Positions 39,348-48,334 of a stretch of 64,000 nt of DNA are shown here, one piece after another; the first letter of the stretch is position 1; every line of letters begins with the position of its first letter. The position numbers and the translations under genes were made by a program. Under the pieces are notes generated by a model. The model saw only the letters and a program-made list of their open reading frames with translations, was not told the DNA's origin and did not search any database. The DNA comes from Micromonospora sp. HM5-17 (GTDB lineage Bacteria; Actinomycetota; Actinomycetes; Mycobacteriales; Micromonosporaceae), in NCBI RefSeq assembly GCF_003762835.1, contig NZ_RJWA01000006.1, positions 186,001-250,000 on the forward strand, written 5' to 3'.

Positions 39348-40271
39348 ATGCGGGGGGTGCTGACGGGGTTCCTGGTCATCTGGTCGGTCACCCTGGTCGG
39401 CTACCTGGTCGGTCGGTACGGTCTGCTCGGCCCGGAGGGGACGGGGGTGGTCGCCCGGCTCGTCTTCCTGATCGCCACCCCGGCCCTACTCTTCAGCACG
39501 CTCGCCCGGTCCACCGTGGCCGGCCTGGTCACGCCCGCGCTGGCCGCCTTCGTGCTGAGCACCCTGATCGTCGCCGCGGTCTACCTGCTCGTCGCCCGCT
39601 ACGCGTGGCGCCGGACGACGGGAGAATCCGTCGTCGGTGCCCTCTGCGCCTCGTACGTCAACGCCGCCAACCTGGGCATCCCGGTCGCCGCGTACGTGCT
39701 GCGGGACGTCTCCGTCGTGGCCCCCGTCCTGATCTTCCAGGTGCTGGTCGCGGCGCCGCTGGCGCTCGCCGTCCTGGACCTCACCGCGACCGGGCGCCGC
39801 CCCTCGCTCCGCCGGCTGGCCCTGCTGCCGGCCCGGAACCCGATCATGCTGGGCTGCGCCGCCGGCCTCGCCGTCGCGGTCTCCGGCTGGCACCCGCCCG
39901 CCGAGGTGATGCGTCCCTTCGAGCTGGTCGGGTCGGCCGCCGTTCCGCTGGCGCTGCTGGCCCTCGGCATGGCGCTACCCGGCAGCCGCCCGCTCGCCGG
40001 CACCACCGCCGACATCCCCCGGTACGTCGCCGTGGCGCTGAAGGTGGTCGTCCAGCCGGCCCTGGCCTATCTGCTGGCCCGGTTCCTCCTGGGCCTCACC
40101 GGACCGGCTCTGCTGGCCGCGGTGGTGACCTCCGCGCTGCCGACCGCGCAGAACGTCTTCGTCTTCGCCACCCATTTCCGGCAGGCGCAGACGCTGGCCC
40201 GGGACGCGGTGGTGCTCTCGACCGTCGCCGCCGCGGTCTCGCTCGTCATGATCGCCGGCTGGCTCGCCTGA
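39348..40271 (+). CDS. AEC-family (auxin efflux carrier-like) permease
   Basis: 307 residues from ATG 39348 (CAGGA upstream). Ten predicted membrane segments in two five-helix halves, beginning MRGVLTGFLVIWSVTLVGYL and with the family motifs SYVNAANLGIPVAAYVL and SALPTAQNVFVFATHF (N-x-G-x-P-type broken helices). AEC proteins export small carboxylates or related anions. It is flanked by two paralogous OmpR-type winged-helix genes, both facing away from a common function, and may be controlled by them. Confidence 0.85.
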   Translation: MRGVLTGFLVIWSVTLVGYLVGRYGLLGPEGTGVVARLVFLIATPALLFSTLARSTVAGLVTPALAAFVLSTLIVAAVYLLVARYAWRRTTGESVVGALCASYVNAANLGIPVAAYVLRDVSVVAPVLIFQVLVAAPLALAVLDLTATGRRPSLRRLALLPARNPIMLGCAAGLAVAVSGWHPPAEVMRPFELVGSAAVPLALLALGMALPGSRPLAGTTADIPRYVAVALKVVVQPALAYLLARFLLGLTGPALLAAVVTSALPTAQNVFVFATHFRQAQTLARDAVVLSTVAAAVSLVMIAGWLA

Positions 40272-40275
40272 CCGC

Positions 40276-40986
40276 TCACCCGGCCCCCGGTTCCACCTCG
40301 TCGCCGTCCACCTGGACCCGGGCCTCGTCGGCAAGCCGGTAGCCCACCCCGTGGACCGTGGTGACCAGTGGCACTCCGTCGCCCACCTTGGCCCGCAGCC
40401 GGCGGATGTGCACGTCCACCGTCCGCGCCACGGCGTGCTGGTAACCCCAGACGCTGGCCAGCAGCTGCGTGCGGGTGAAGACCCGGCGGGGATGGCGGGC
40501 CAGGAAGAGCAGCAGGTCGAACTCCAGCCGGGTGAGCGGGAGGGGCCGGCCGGCGCGGAGCACCACCCGGGGCCCGGTCAGCACGTGCAGCGACAGCGCC
40601 TCGTCCCGGCCCACGGCCGGACCGCCGGCGTCCACGCCGGACGCCGGCGGCGTGGCCGGGAGCGGGTCGTCGCCCGACACCTCGTCGGCGGCCGTGCCGG
40701 ACGCGAACGACCCGCTCCCGTCCGGCGTGGCGGACGGGTCGGAGTACGGCCCGGCGAAGCGCGGGACGGTCCTGGTCACCGCCACCGTGCCCGCGCTCTG
40801 GTCGACCAGGTCGCGGGCCAGGTCCAGCAGGTGGGCGAGCTGCGGGGGCAGCCCGTCGCCGGAGAGCGGGACCTCCAGGGTGAGCCGGAGGGTGGGGGCC
40901 ACCGGCGCTGGCCGGGAGCGGGCACCCGAGGTACGCCCCGACCCGCCCGGTGAGGGGGTGCGCGGGTGGATGGCGATGACCGACAT
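40276..40986 (-). CDS. OmpR-type winged-helix protein without receiver domain (paralogue B)
   Basis: 236 residues from ATG 40986 with a strong AAGGAG site. It matches paralogue [37 protein letters not shown], a disordered middle, then [53 protein letters not shown] and [17 protein letters not shown]. No phospho-Asp. It ends four bases after the permease stop, convergent with it. The shared N-terminal LTxTLxxPL segment may be a ligand or dimer domain. Confidence 0.8.
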   Translation of the reverse strand: MSVIAIHPRTPSPGGSGRTSGARSRPAPVAPTLRLTLEVPLSGDGLPPQLAHLLDLARDLVDQSAGTVAVTRTVPRFAGPYSDPSATPDGSGSFASGTAADEVSGDDPLPATPPASGVDAGGPAVGRDEALSLHVLTGPRVVLRAGRPLPLTRLEFDLLLFLARHPRRVFTRTQLLASVWGYQHAVARTVDVHIRRLRAKVGDGVPLVTTVHGVGYRLADEARVQVDGDEVEPGAG

Positions 40987-41038
40987 GGGGACTCCTTTGT
41001 GGGACGTGGTCCGGTCCGCCCGCGCGATCGCGCGGGAG

Positions 41039-41653
41039 TCAGGTGAACGCCCGCCGGGTGGTCTCCGGCGCGACGGTACGGGACGACGGGGCGAGGAGGG
41101 CGGTCGGCCCGAAGGCCGGCAGCCCGACCCGGTGCCAGGCGACAAACCCGCCGATGACGTCGGTGGCCCGGTGCAGGCCGAGGTCGTGCAGCGCCGCGGC
41201 GGCCAGCGACGAGGTGTAGCCCTCGTGGCAGAGAACGATGACCGGCAGGTCGTACCGGTCGGCGATCGGCAGCCGGCTGGTGCTACGCGGGTCGAAGCGC
41301 CACTCCAGGACGTTGCGCTCGACGATCAGCGCGCCGGGCACGGCCCCGGTGGCGGCCCGCTGGGCGGCGGGCCGGATGTCCACCAGAACGGCACCGGCCC
41401 GGACGGCGAGATGAGCCTCCTCCGGCTCGAGCCGGCGCAGCCGCGCGCGGGCGGCGGCGAGGATCTCGTCGATGCTCCGTGCGCCGGCCGGCACCACGCC
41501 GCGACAGCACTCCGCGGGCGGCACCACGCCGGGACAGCTCTCCTCGGACGCGGTGGCGCGGTGGCGCTCCTCCGCAGCGTCCCGGTGCCGGTTCACGTCG
41601 ATTCGGGCGGTCCTCTCCCGATCCGGTCGCCCCGTCGTAGCCGCGCTCACCAC
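41039..41653 (-). CDS. Rhodanese-domain protein
   Basis: 204 residues. Residues 1-55 are low-complexity with two Cys-containing repeats, and the true start may be later. The rhodanese fold runs from about 60 ([55 protein letters not shown]) to the active loop [18 protein letters not shown] with catalytic Cys142, then [15 protein letters not shown]. It should carry persulfide sulfur. It overlaps the cysteine dioxygenase gene by seven bases, so both act in cysteine sulfur breakdown. Confidence 0.85.
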   Translation of the reverse strand: MVSAATTGRPDRERTARIDVNRHRDAAEERHRATASEESCPGVVPPAECCRGVVPAGARSIDEILAAARARLRRLEPEEAHLAVRAGAVLVDIRPAAQRAATGAVPGALIVERNVLEWRFDPRSTSRLPIADRYDLPVIVLCHEGYTSSLAAAALHDLGLHRATDVIGGFVAWHRVGLPAFGPTALLAPSSRTVAPETTRRAFT

Positions 41654-42108
41654 GCCACCCCGGCCTCAGCGACCTCGACCACCCGCAGCCGACCCGCGTC
41701 GAGCCGGTAGCTGACCATCCGGCGCAACGCCGGACGGTAGACGTGCACGCTCACCGCCGGCGTCTCGCCGCGGTTGCCGACCCGGTGCACGTGGTGGGGA
41801 CCGAACCGGCGTCCGCGGCCCGCCTCGAGGGTCCGGGGACGGAGTTCACCCGCCACCACCGTCTCCTCGGTGAGGGTTCCGGTTACCACCAGGAAGGCCC
41901 CGGCCGAGCCACCGTGGTCGTGCAGGTCCGTCTCCTGTCCGGGAAGCCAGGTGAGCAGCCAGACCTCGTGGTCGGCGGCGGAAGCGAGCCGGTGGTACCA
42001 GCGCCGCGCCGGATCGAAGCGCAGCGGCACCGGCCAGCCGTCCGGACCCGCCGCGGCTGCGGCGTACCGGCGGGCGATGGCCAGCGGTTCGGAAGCAATC
42101 GAGATCAT
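41647..42108 (-). CDS. Cysteine dioxygenase type I
   Basis: 153 residues, one cupin. Iron ligands are His63 and His65 (DLHDHGGSAGAF) and His108 (FGPHHVHRVGN). LRFDPARRWYHRLASAADHE and AVSVHVYRPAL are typical of the bacterial enzymes, which oxidise cysteine to cysteine sulfinate. Coupled to the rhodanese gene. An AT-rich palindrome lies about 45 bases upstream and is a likely operator. Confidence 0.88.
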   Translation of the reverse strand: MISIASEPLAIARRYAAAAAGPDGWPVPLRFDPARRWYHRLASAADHEVWLLTWLPGQETDLHDHGGSAGAFLVVTGTLTEETVVAGELRPRTLEAGRGRRFGPHHVHRVGNRGETPAVSVHVYRPALRRMVSYRLDAGRLRVVEVAEAGVAW

Positions 42109-42151
42109 GGGTAGTCCTCAGGGCCAGCGGAGCGAGCCGGGTCGACAGTAG

Positions 42152-42177
42152 CCCATAAAACCTATCTGTTTAATGGG
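42152..42177. promoter_or_regulatory. AT-rich palindrome upstream of the cysteine dioxygenase operon
   Basis: CCCATAAAAC (42152-42161) and GTTTAATGGG (42168-42177) pair in nine of ten positions around CTATCT. In DNA of this GC content an AT-rich palindrome 45 bases before a sulfur operon is probably a regulator site. On the minus strand GGTTTTATGGG also offers promoter-like bases. The regulator is not identified. Confidence 0.55.
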
Positions 42178-42268
42178 TTATTCGGCAACCCTCTTTCCCG
42201 ACCGGGTCACAACGTGTGCCGCGCGCCCACCGGGCGTCGTGGGTGACAGCCCCGACCGCCAGGCGGCC

Positions 42269-43153
42269 CCGCCCCCGCAGGGCTGCGGCCAGCCGTACGA
42301 CGGGGACAACGAGGGCCACGGCGGCGCCCTCGTCACCACCGTGGCCGAGCAGAACCAGCTCCCGGCCTGGCTGGCCGCCACCCGCCCCGACGTCGTCCTG
42401 ATGCACTTCGGCACCAACGACGTCTGGAGCAACCGGGCGACCTCGACCATCCTCGCCGCCTACAGCCGGCTGGTGGACCAGATGCGCGCCAGCAACCCGA
42501 ACATGAGGATCCTGGTTGCGAAGATCATCCCGATGGCGCCCAGCACCTGTCCCGAGTGCGGCCAGCGTGTCGTGGCGCTCAACGACGCCATTCCCGGCTG
42601 GGCGGCGTCGAAGACCACCGCCCAGTCGCCGATCGTGGTGGTCGACCAGTGGACGGGGTTCAGCACCGCCACCGACACGTACGACGGCGTGCACCCGAAC
42701 GCCGCTGGGGACCAGAAGATGGCGGACCGGTGGTACCCGGCGTTGACCGCGGTGCTGGACGGGGTCACCCCCACCACACCCCCGACCACCCCGCCCACGC
42801 CCCCCACCCGGACGCCGACCGAATCGCCCGGCACCACGCCGCCGACCGACGGATCCTGCGTGGCGTCGTACCGGACGATCGGGCAGTGGCAGGGTGGCTT
42901 CCAGGGTGAGGTCAGCATCCGGAACGCCGGCACCACCGCGAGCCGCTCCTGGACCGCCCAGCTCACCTTCGGGGCGGGCCAGCAGGTCAGCCAGGGGTGG
43001 AACGCCGAGATCACCCAAACCGGCACCGTCGCCACCGCCCGCAACGTGGGCTGGAACGGCACCCTGGCGCCGGGCGGCACGACGACGTTCGGCTTTATCG
43101 GCAGCTGGACCGGCAGCAACCCGGCCCCCGCGGTGAGCTGCACCCTCGGCTGA
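42269..43153 (+). pseudogene. 5'-truncated SGNH hydrolase with CBM2 domain
   Basis: The homology starts abruptly at PPPQGCGQPYDGDNEGHGG. Block III (MHFGTNDVWSN), block V (DGVHPNAAGDQKM), a Pro/Thr linker and a C-terminal CBM2 (GSCVASYRTIGQWQGGFQ to VSCTLG) are intact. The signal peptide and block I with the catalytic Ser (GDSIT) are missing, replaced by unrelated sequence from the dioxygenase promoter. The open reading from ATG 42173 lies in the palindrome and has no ribosome binding site. A deletion or rearrangement probably removed the first 60-80 codons. Confidence 0.75.
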
Positions 43154-43259
43154 CCCGTCGACCGGGTCGGACTCGCCCACGCCGGACCCGTGGCCGGGTC
43201 CCGCCTCCGGCGGCAGCCGTCCGGAGTCGGCCGGTCACGGGTCCCGGGCGCGGAACGGG

Positions 43260-43715
43260 TCAGGAGGAGGCGACCCGGTAGCCCGGAATCGAGGGCCACC
43301 GCACGGTGAGGACCACCGCCGCCTCCGGGGCGTACCAGGAGTGGTCGACGCCCGGGCCCCAGACCACGTAGTCGCCGGGTTCGGCGAGAACGACCGTACG
43401 GTCACGGAACTCCATGTGAAACCGGCCCGAGACGAGCACCAACAGGGCCGTACGCCGTTCGCCGGTCACCCACTCGGCGCGGGTGTCGCCCGGCGGGTGC
43501 ACCCCCCACTTCACCTCGACGTCGGTGCTGTGCCGGATGTCCACCCCGGGCGGCATGAAGTGGCCGAGCAGCCAGCCGCCGTTGCCGGCGCCATCCCTGG
43601 CCGCGTTGCCGACGTAGATCCCGGAGGCACCGTCGCGCGCTCCGTCGGCTCCCCTCCCGTCGTGGCCCGCACCGGCGCCACGTCGTCCGTCCCGGCTCGT
43701 GCTCTCGTGGCCCAC
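43260..43715 (-). CDS. Cupin-domain protein
   Basis: 151 residues from GTG 43715; a GTG at 43739 is also possible. The first 35 residues are Gly/Arg-rich and probably disordered. The cupin is NGGWLLGHFMPPGVDIRHST, EVKWGVHPPGDTRAEW, LLVLVSGRFHMEFRDRTVVL and GDYVVWGPGVDHSWYAPE. Histidines of the usual H-x-H are mostly missing in motif 1 (WGVHPPG), so metal binding is uncertain. It could be a small-molecule sensor or isomerase. Confidence 0.7.
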   Translation of the reverse strand: MGHESTSRDGRRGAGAGHDGRGADGARDGASGIYVGNAARDGAGNGGWLLGHFMPPGVDIRHSTDVEVKWGVHPPGDTRAEWVTGERRTALLVLVSGRFHMEFRDRTVVLAEPGDYVVWGPGVDHSWYAPEAAVVLTVRWPSIPGYRVASS

Positions 43716-43875
43716 CTCGACCAACCGCCCTCCCCTCACCGGTCGGGCACCGTACCACGGGTCCGGCACCGACCCGCGCCGAGCACGCGCGGTCCGTGCA
43801 CGTCGCGTCGCTGGCCGGGGCCTGGCGTCCGACGTGCTCGACCCCGGGACGCGGACGGCCGACGCCGGACACGGC

Positions 43876-43909
43876 GCGGCCCGGCCCCCACCGGGGAGAA
43901 CCGGGCCGC
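43876..43909 (-). terminator. Hairpin after the LVIVD-repeat gene
   Basis: GCGGCCCGG (43876-43884) pairs perfectly with CCGGGCCGC (43901-43909) around a 16-base loop that itself contains CCCC-ACC-GGGG. It lies 18 bases after the stop of the minus-strand gene. There is no T-tract, as is common for actinobacterial terminators. Confidence 0.5.
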
Positions 43910-43927
43910 GGCCACGGATCGTGGCGC

Positions 43928-45394
43928 CTACCAGCCGCCGAGGTAGCTCGGTTGCGTCTGCACGTTGAGCTCCGTGAACCTGACCAGGTGCGCGGTCCAC
44001 AGTCGCCAGTCCCGCACCTGCAGGACGTCCAGGCCCTTCTGGATGTCGTTGGAGTAGATGTGGCCGTTGTACCAGTACGCCGACCACGAGCCGCCGATGA
44101 CGCGGCGGGTGTCGGAGAGCGGTCCGCGCTCCCAGTAGCCGATCTCGACCGGGTTGGCCGAGTCGGTGAAGTCCCAGATCGAGATGCCGCCCTGGTACCA
44201 CGCCTGGACCATCACGTCCCGCCCGAGGACCGGGATCAGCGATCCGTTGTGGGCCACGCAGTTCTCCAGCTCGGTGTTCAGTCGCGGGATCTTGAAGTAG
44301 CTCCTGAAGACCAGCCTGCGCCCGTCGCCCCGGCCGACGATGTCGTAGACCGCGTCGGCACCGCGGGTCGGCGCCACCGACTCGACGCAGGTGGCGCCGC
44401 TGCCGCCGCCGAGTTCGTCGGTGAAGACCACCTTCGTGCCGGCGTTGTTGAAGGTCGCCGAGTGCCAGAACGAGAAGTTGGTGGTGTCCCGGACCCGGTG
44501 GATGACCCGCGGCGCCTCCCGGTTCCGGATGTCCATCAGGATTCCGTCGCCCATGCAGGCGCCGGCGGCGAGGTCCTTGCCCGGAAAGACCGTGATGTCG
44601 TGGCAGCCGCTCGTGGTGGAGCTGCCGTTACCGCCCGGGTTGCCGCCGTTGTCCTCGGCGAAGAGGTCCGGTACCGCGACCACCGCGGCCTGGGTCGGCT
44701 TTTTCAGCGGCACCTTGATGATCGAGATCGAGTCGTGTGGCGGCGGGCAGCCGGCGTAGCTGGCGGACGGCCCGTACGACGAGACGTAGACGTAGACGGA
44801 CCGGCGGTCCTTGCTCGGCACCAGGGTGTGGGTGTGCGAGCCACAGGCGGTCCGGACGGCCTTGATGTACCGGGGGTGGGCCTTGTCCCTGATGTCGAAG
44901 ATCTTGATGCCCTCCCACACGGTGTCGCTGCTCGGCACGGCCGTGCTGGCGCACGAGTCGTCGCTGCGCGGCGAGTCGGTGGAGAGGAAGAGCAGGTCGC
45001 CGTAGACCGAGATGTCGTTCTGCGACCCGGGGCAGAGAACCTGCGAGACGATCGTCGGCCGTGACGGGTTCGTGATGTCGTAGATGACGAACCCGTCGTA
45101 GTTGCCGGCGAAGACGTACCGGCCCTGGAACGCGAGGTCGGTGTTGAGCGCGGCCTCGGTGTTGAAGGCGCCCGGCTTGGGGATGTTGGCGATCTGCCGG
45201 ACGTTCGGGCTGTGCGCGATCTCGTCGACACCGGGTGTGGTGGTGGCACCGTCCGTTGTGGTCGAGTCCGTGGTGACCGCTGACGGACTGGCGCTGCTTG
45301 CCGGGGCGACGGCCGCGCTCGCCACCAGGAGAGCGACCGCGGCCAGCCCGACGATCCGGAGACGCCGCGGCCCCTGTGGGGGGAGTCTGAACAT
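43928..45394 (-). CDS. Secreted LVIVD-repeat beta-propeller protein
   Basis: 488 residues from ATG 45394 (GAAGGG upstream). The signal peptide is RRLRIVGLAAVALLVASAAV with an A-x-A site near 35. Propeller blades include GRYVFAGNYDGFVIYDITNP, GDLLFLSTDSPRSDD, DTVWEGIKIFDIRDKAHPRY, SGCHDITVFPGKDLAAGACM and QAWYQGGISIWDFTDSANPV. LVIVD repeats are common in choice-of-anchor secreted proteins. Six or more Cys suggest disulfides outside the cell. No catalytic residue is obvious; binding or structural role. Confidence 0.85.
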   Translation of the reverse strand: MFRLPPQGPRRLRIVGLAAVALLVASAAVAPASSASPSAVTTDSTTTDGATTTPGVDEIAHSPNVRQIANIPKPGAFNTEAALNTDLAFQGRYVFAGNYDGFVIYDITNPSRPTIVSQVLCPGSQNDISVYGDLLFLSTDSPRSDDSCASTAVPSSDTVWEGIKIFDIRDKAHPRYIKAVRTACGSHTHTLVPSKDRRSVYVYVSSYGPSASYAGCPPPHDSISIIKVPLKKPTQAAVVAVPDLFAEDNGGNPGGNGSSTTSGCHDITVFPGKDLAAGACMGDGILMDIRNREAPRVIHRVRDTTNFSFWHSATFNNAGTKVVFTDELGGGSGATCVESVAPTRGADAVYDIVGRGDGRRLVFRSYFKIPRLNTELENCVAHNGSLIPVLGRDVMVQAWYQGGISIWDFTDSANPVEIGYWERGPLSDTRRVIGGSWSAYWYNGHIYSNDIQKGLDVLQVRDWRLWTAHLVRFTELNVQTQPSYLGGW

Positions 45395-45639
45395 GGCGGC
45401 ACCCTTCGAAGGGGGTTGATGAATACGCACCTTACCCGCCCTCGATGGACAGTGATGTGAACCGGATCACAACCTGTCTCCACCGGACCCGACCCGTCCG
45501 GTGAGACGACGACCGACCGCACGGGTCACCGTCGTCTCCGGACCGGAGCCCGGCAGGTCCTAGGCTGGTCAGGTGGCCGGGACGGGCGGCTTCCCGGACC
45601 CGGCCGACCAGCCCGGCACAGAGAGGGGACGACAGCGCC

Positions 45640-46596
45640 ATGAGCCCGTCCGGGAGTCCGCTCGCCGCCGAGATGCGACACGCGGCCGACGCCCTGCTGG
45701 CCGCGCTCGACGGCCCGGCCCGGGCCCTCGCCGCGCGACCCTTCGCCGACGAGACCGGGCGCCGATGGATCGAGTACCGCCCCCGGCCCCGGCCCGGCGC
45801 CTGCCTCGCCGACCTCGACCGGGCCGGGCGCAAGGCGGCCCACCGGCTGCTCGCCACCGCGCTGAGCCCACCGGCGTACGCCCAGGCCGCCACGATCATG
45901 GCGCTGGAGGAGGTCCTCGACCGGCAGGAGGGCTGGCGCCGAGGACGGCACAGCAACGACTACTGGGTCGTCGTCTTCGGCGATCCGGTCCGGGACGACG
46001 ACTGGTCCTGGCGCTTCGAGGGGCACCACGTCTCGGTCACCATGACCGTGTCCGGCGACCGGGTTTCCCCCGCGCCGATCTTCCTCGGCGCCAACCCGGC
46101 CCGGGTCGACTACGCCGGCCGCCCGGTGTGCCGGCCGCTCGCGCCGGAGGAGGATCTGGCCTTCGCCCTGCTCGACGCGCTCGGCCCGACCGGGCGGGCC
46201 GCCGCGGTCGTGGCGGACCGGGCACCGGGCGACATCCGCAGTGCCACCCGGCCCCGCGTCGCCACCCGGATCGAACCGGTCGGGCTGCGGGCCGCGACGC
46301 TGGGACCGACCCCCCGAGCGCTGCTCGACCAACTCGTCGCCATCTACCTCGACCGGTTACCACCGGAGTTGGCCGCCACCGAGGCGGCCCGGGTCTTCCG
46401 GCACGACCTCTACTTCGCCTGGGAGGGGCCGACGGTGCGGGGTGGCCGGTACTACTACCGGGTGCAGGGTGAGGATCTCCTGATCGAGTACGACAACACC
46501 GGCGACGACGGCAACCACGCGCACACGGTGCTCCGCCGGCCGTACAGCGACTTCGGCGACGACGTTCTCGCCGCGCACCGGGCCGACGCGCACTGA
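45640..46596 (+). CDS. DUF3500-family protein
   Basis: 318 residues from ATG 45640 (GAGGGGAC upstream). Family parts are RKAAHRLLATALSPPAYAQA, EVLDRQEGWRRGRHSNDYWV, WSWRFEGHHVSVTMTV, PIFLGANPARV and EDLLIEYDNTGDDGNHAHTV with LRRPYSDFGDDVLAAH. DUF3500 proteins are of unproven function; the conserved H-H and D-N-x-x-D-D-G-N-H patches suggest metal binding and perhaps hydrolysis. No signal peptide. Confidence 0.88.
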   Translation: MSPSGSPLAAEMRHAADALLAALDGPARALAARPFADETGRRWIEYRPRPRPGACLADLDRAGRKAAHRLLATALSPPAYAQAATIMALEEVLDRQEGWRRGRHSNDYWVVVFGDPVRDDDWSWRFEGHHVSVTMTVSGDRVSPAPIFLGANPARVDYAGRPVCRPLAPEEDLAFALLDALGPTGRAAAVVADRAPGDIRSATRPRVATRIEPVGLRAATLGPTPRALLDQLVAIYLDRLPPELAATEAARVFRHDLYFAWEGPTVRGGRYYYRVQGEDLLIEYDNTGDDGNHAHTVLRRPYSDFGDDVLAAHRADAH

Positions 46597-46604
46597 CTCC
46601 CCAC

Positions 46605-46626
46605 CCGGGGCCGGCGCCGGCCCCGG
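46605..46626. terminator. 22-base perfect palindrome after the DUF3500 gene
   Basis: CCGGGGCCGGC followed by its exact complement lies nine bases after the DUF3500 stop. It can form a cruciform or act as a bidirectional terminator for the DUF3500 and DUF2231 genes, which converge. No T-tract. Confidence 0.4.
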
Positions 46627-46769
46627 TCCCACCCGTCGGGCGACCGCGACGGCGTGCGGGCACCGGCCGGCGACCGGAACGAGGGGCGCCCCCGGGTCCG
46701 GCGTGGGCGCCGGGACGAGCCCGACACCGCGACCCGTGAGCCCCGGCGTCCCGCGCGGCGACGGCGACG

Positions 46770-47297
46770 TCAGCCCCCGCGACGGCGACCGAAGCCACGG
46801 GCCACGGAGCCGGAGCCGAACACGTCGAGGCCGCGGGGATCCCGGGTGGGCGGGTCGAAGTGCCGGACCAGGATGCCGCCGAGGCGTACCCCCACCGTGC
46901 CGAGTGCGAGCCCGACCAGTTCGACCGCCAGCAGGGCGCCGGTCGCGCCGTGCTCCGGGGTGCCGGAGCGGATCAGGCAGGCGACGACGAACAGCACCGC
47001 CACCCCGGCGATGACCAGGTTGAAGGTGAGCGCCGTCCGCCGGGTCCGGTCCCCGGGAACGTCCCAGAGGTCCACCAGTCCGGCGACGACGGTGAGCCCG
47101 GCGGCGACCAGGGCCGCCACCGCGGTCCAGTAGCCGACCAACCCCAGGATCGCCGGGCCGCCGAGCAGGTCGGCCAGGTCGAAGACCGTGGCGGAGACGA
47201 AGAGTCCGAACGGGAAGGTCACCAACATCGGCTGGATCGGGTGCCCGTGCACCCTCAGGCGGCTCTGCATGAGGCGGCCCTCCCCCGGCTCGCTCAT
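46770..47297 (-). CDS. DUF2231 membrane protein
   Basis: 175 residues. The family mark is the start RLRVHGHPIQPMLVTFPFGL with H-x-H-P. Four membrane segments follow: LFVSATVFDLADLLG, LVGYWTAVAALVAAGLTVVAG, FNLVIAGVAVLFVVACLI and GALLAVELVGLALGTVGV. The His residues may bind haem or metal, as proposed for related proteins. The C-terminus is basic and disordered. Function not established. Confidence 0.85.
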   Translation of the reverse strand: MSEPGEGRLMQSRLRVHGHPIQPMLVTFPFGLFVSATVFDLADLLGGPAILGLVGYWTAVAALVAAGLTVVAGLVDLWDVPGDRTRRTALTFNLVIAGVAVLFVVACLIRSGTPEHGATGALLAVELVGLALGTVGVRLGGILVRHFDPPTRDPRGLDVFGSGSVARGFGRRRGG

Positions 47298-47368
47298 CGA
47301 CCAGCCTTGCCTGTGCTAGCCCGGGCCGCGGTGCCGGAACGACGTCCCCGCACCGCCGGGACGGGTGG

Positions 47369-48112
47369 TCAGGTGTCCCGGGGGCGGGCCACCGAGGTGA
47401 CCAGCCGCTCGGCGACGTCCCGCAGCGGCAGCGCCAGGGCCGCCGAGGCGGAACGCAACACCTGTAACGCTTCCGTGGCCGAACAGCCACGTTGAGTCAT
47501 GATAACCCCGATCGCCTGGTCGATGAGCCGGCCGGCCGATGGTCTGCGGGCGAGGTCGCCGGCAAGTTCCACCTGCCGGGCCCGGTCGCGGACCGCGCCG
47601 AGCAGCAGTCCGGCGTGCTCGGCGAGGAGCATGGCGGTGAGCTGCTGCGCCGCGCCGAGTCCGCCGGGGTCACGGGCGTAGAGGTTGATCGAGCCGATGA
47701 CGTGCTCGTCGACGTCGACCGGCACCGCCAGCACCCCGTGCACGCCGAGCGCCACCGCCTGTGCCGTCCAGCACGGCCAGCGGGTCTCGGCGCGCAGGTC
47801 CGCCGACCAGACCAGTTCCCGCTGCCGGATCGCGGTCATCGCCGGACCGTCGGTGCCGTACCGGACGTCGTCGAGGGCACGCAGCCGTGGCTCGGAGGCG
47901 GCGACCGAGGCCGGCGCCCCGGAGCGCAGGACGGTGACGCCGCACCAGGTGACCTCCGATACGGCGTCCCGGATGATCCTGGCCAGCCGGGCCAGCGCCC
48001 CGTCGAAGTCGTCGCTCGTGATGAGTCCGGCGGTGACCTCACGCAGTATTGCGGCTGTCTCCAGGACGCCGGGAACCTCACCCGAGAGCTCGCCCGTATC
48101 CGACCTCAACAC
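47369..48112 (-). CDS. GAF-ANTAR transcription antitermination regulator
   Basis: 247 residues from GTG 48112, with GGAGG upstream. The GAF domain (about 20-180) includes VTWCGVTVLRSGAPASVAAS, GVHGVLAVPVDVDEHVIGSI and NLYARDPGGLGAAQQLTAML. The C-terminal ANTAR domain is GRLIDQAIGVIMTQRGCSAT, EALQVLRSASAALALPLRDV and AERLVTSV. ANTAR domains bind paired RNA hairpins to prevent termination. The target RNAs are not visible here. Confidence 0.9.
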   Translation of the reverse strand: MLRSDTGELSGEVPGVLETAAILREVTAGLITSDDFDGALARLARIIRDAVSEVTWCGVTVLRSGAPASVAASEPRLRALDDVRYGTDGPAMTAIRQRELVWSADLRAETRWPCWTAQAVALGVHGVLAVPVDVDEHVIGSINLYARDPGGLGAAQQLTAMLLAEHAGLLLGAVRDRARQVELAGDLARRPSAGRLIDQAIGVIMTQRGCSATEALQVLRSASAALALPLRDVAERLVTSVARPRDT

Positions 48113-48287
48113 CGCGCCGGAGCCTCCGCCGTCACCGCGGTCGCCACGGTCCGTCCGGTTTCCGCCCTCGCCTGTGCCATTCTCGCCTCTCCTGGTTCAC
48201 TCACCGGACCCGCGCCGGTACGACCCGCGCTACTACCCGGGCCGGCAGGTGGACAAACCACGCGTACCTGGAGAGAACGAATATGCC

Positions 48288-48323
48288 GACGGGGTTGTCA
48301 CCGTCCCCGGTGACAACCCCGTC
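48288..48323 (-). terminator. 15-bp perfect inverted repeat after secA2
   Basis: GACGGGGTTGTCACC and GGTGACAACCCCGTC pair without mismatch around a six-base loop (GTCCCC). The repeat starts 12 bases after the secA2 stop on the minus strand and is followed there by ATATTCGTTCTC. It is the strongest terminator-like stem in the host half. Confidence 0.75.
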
Positions 48324-48334
48324 TCTGGGTCGGG

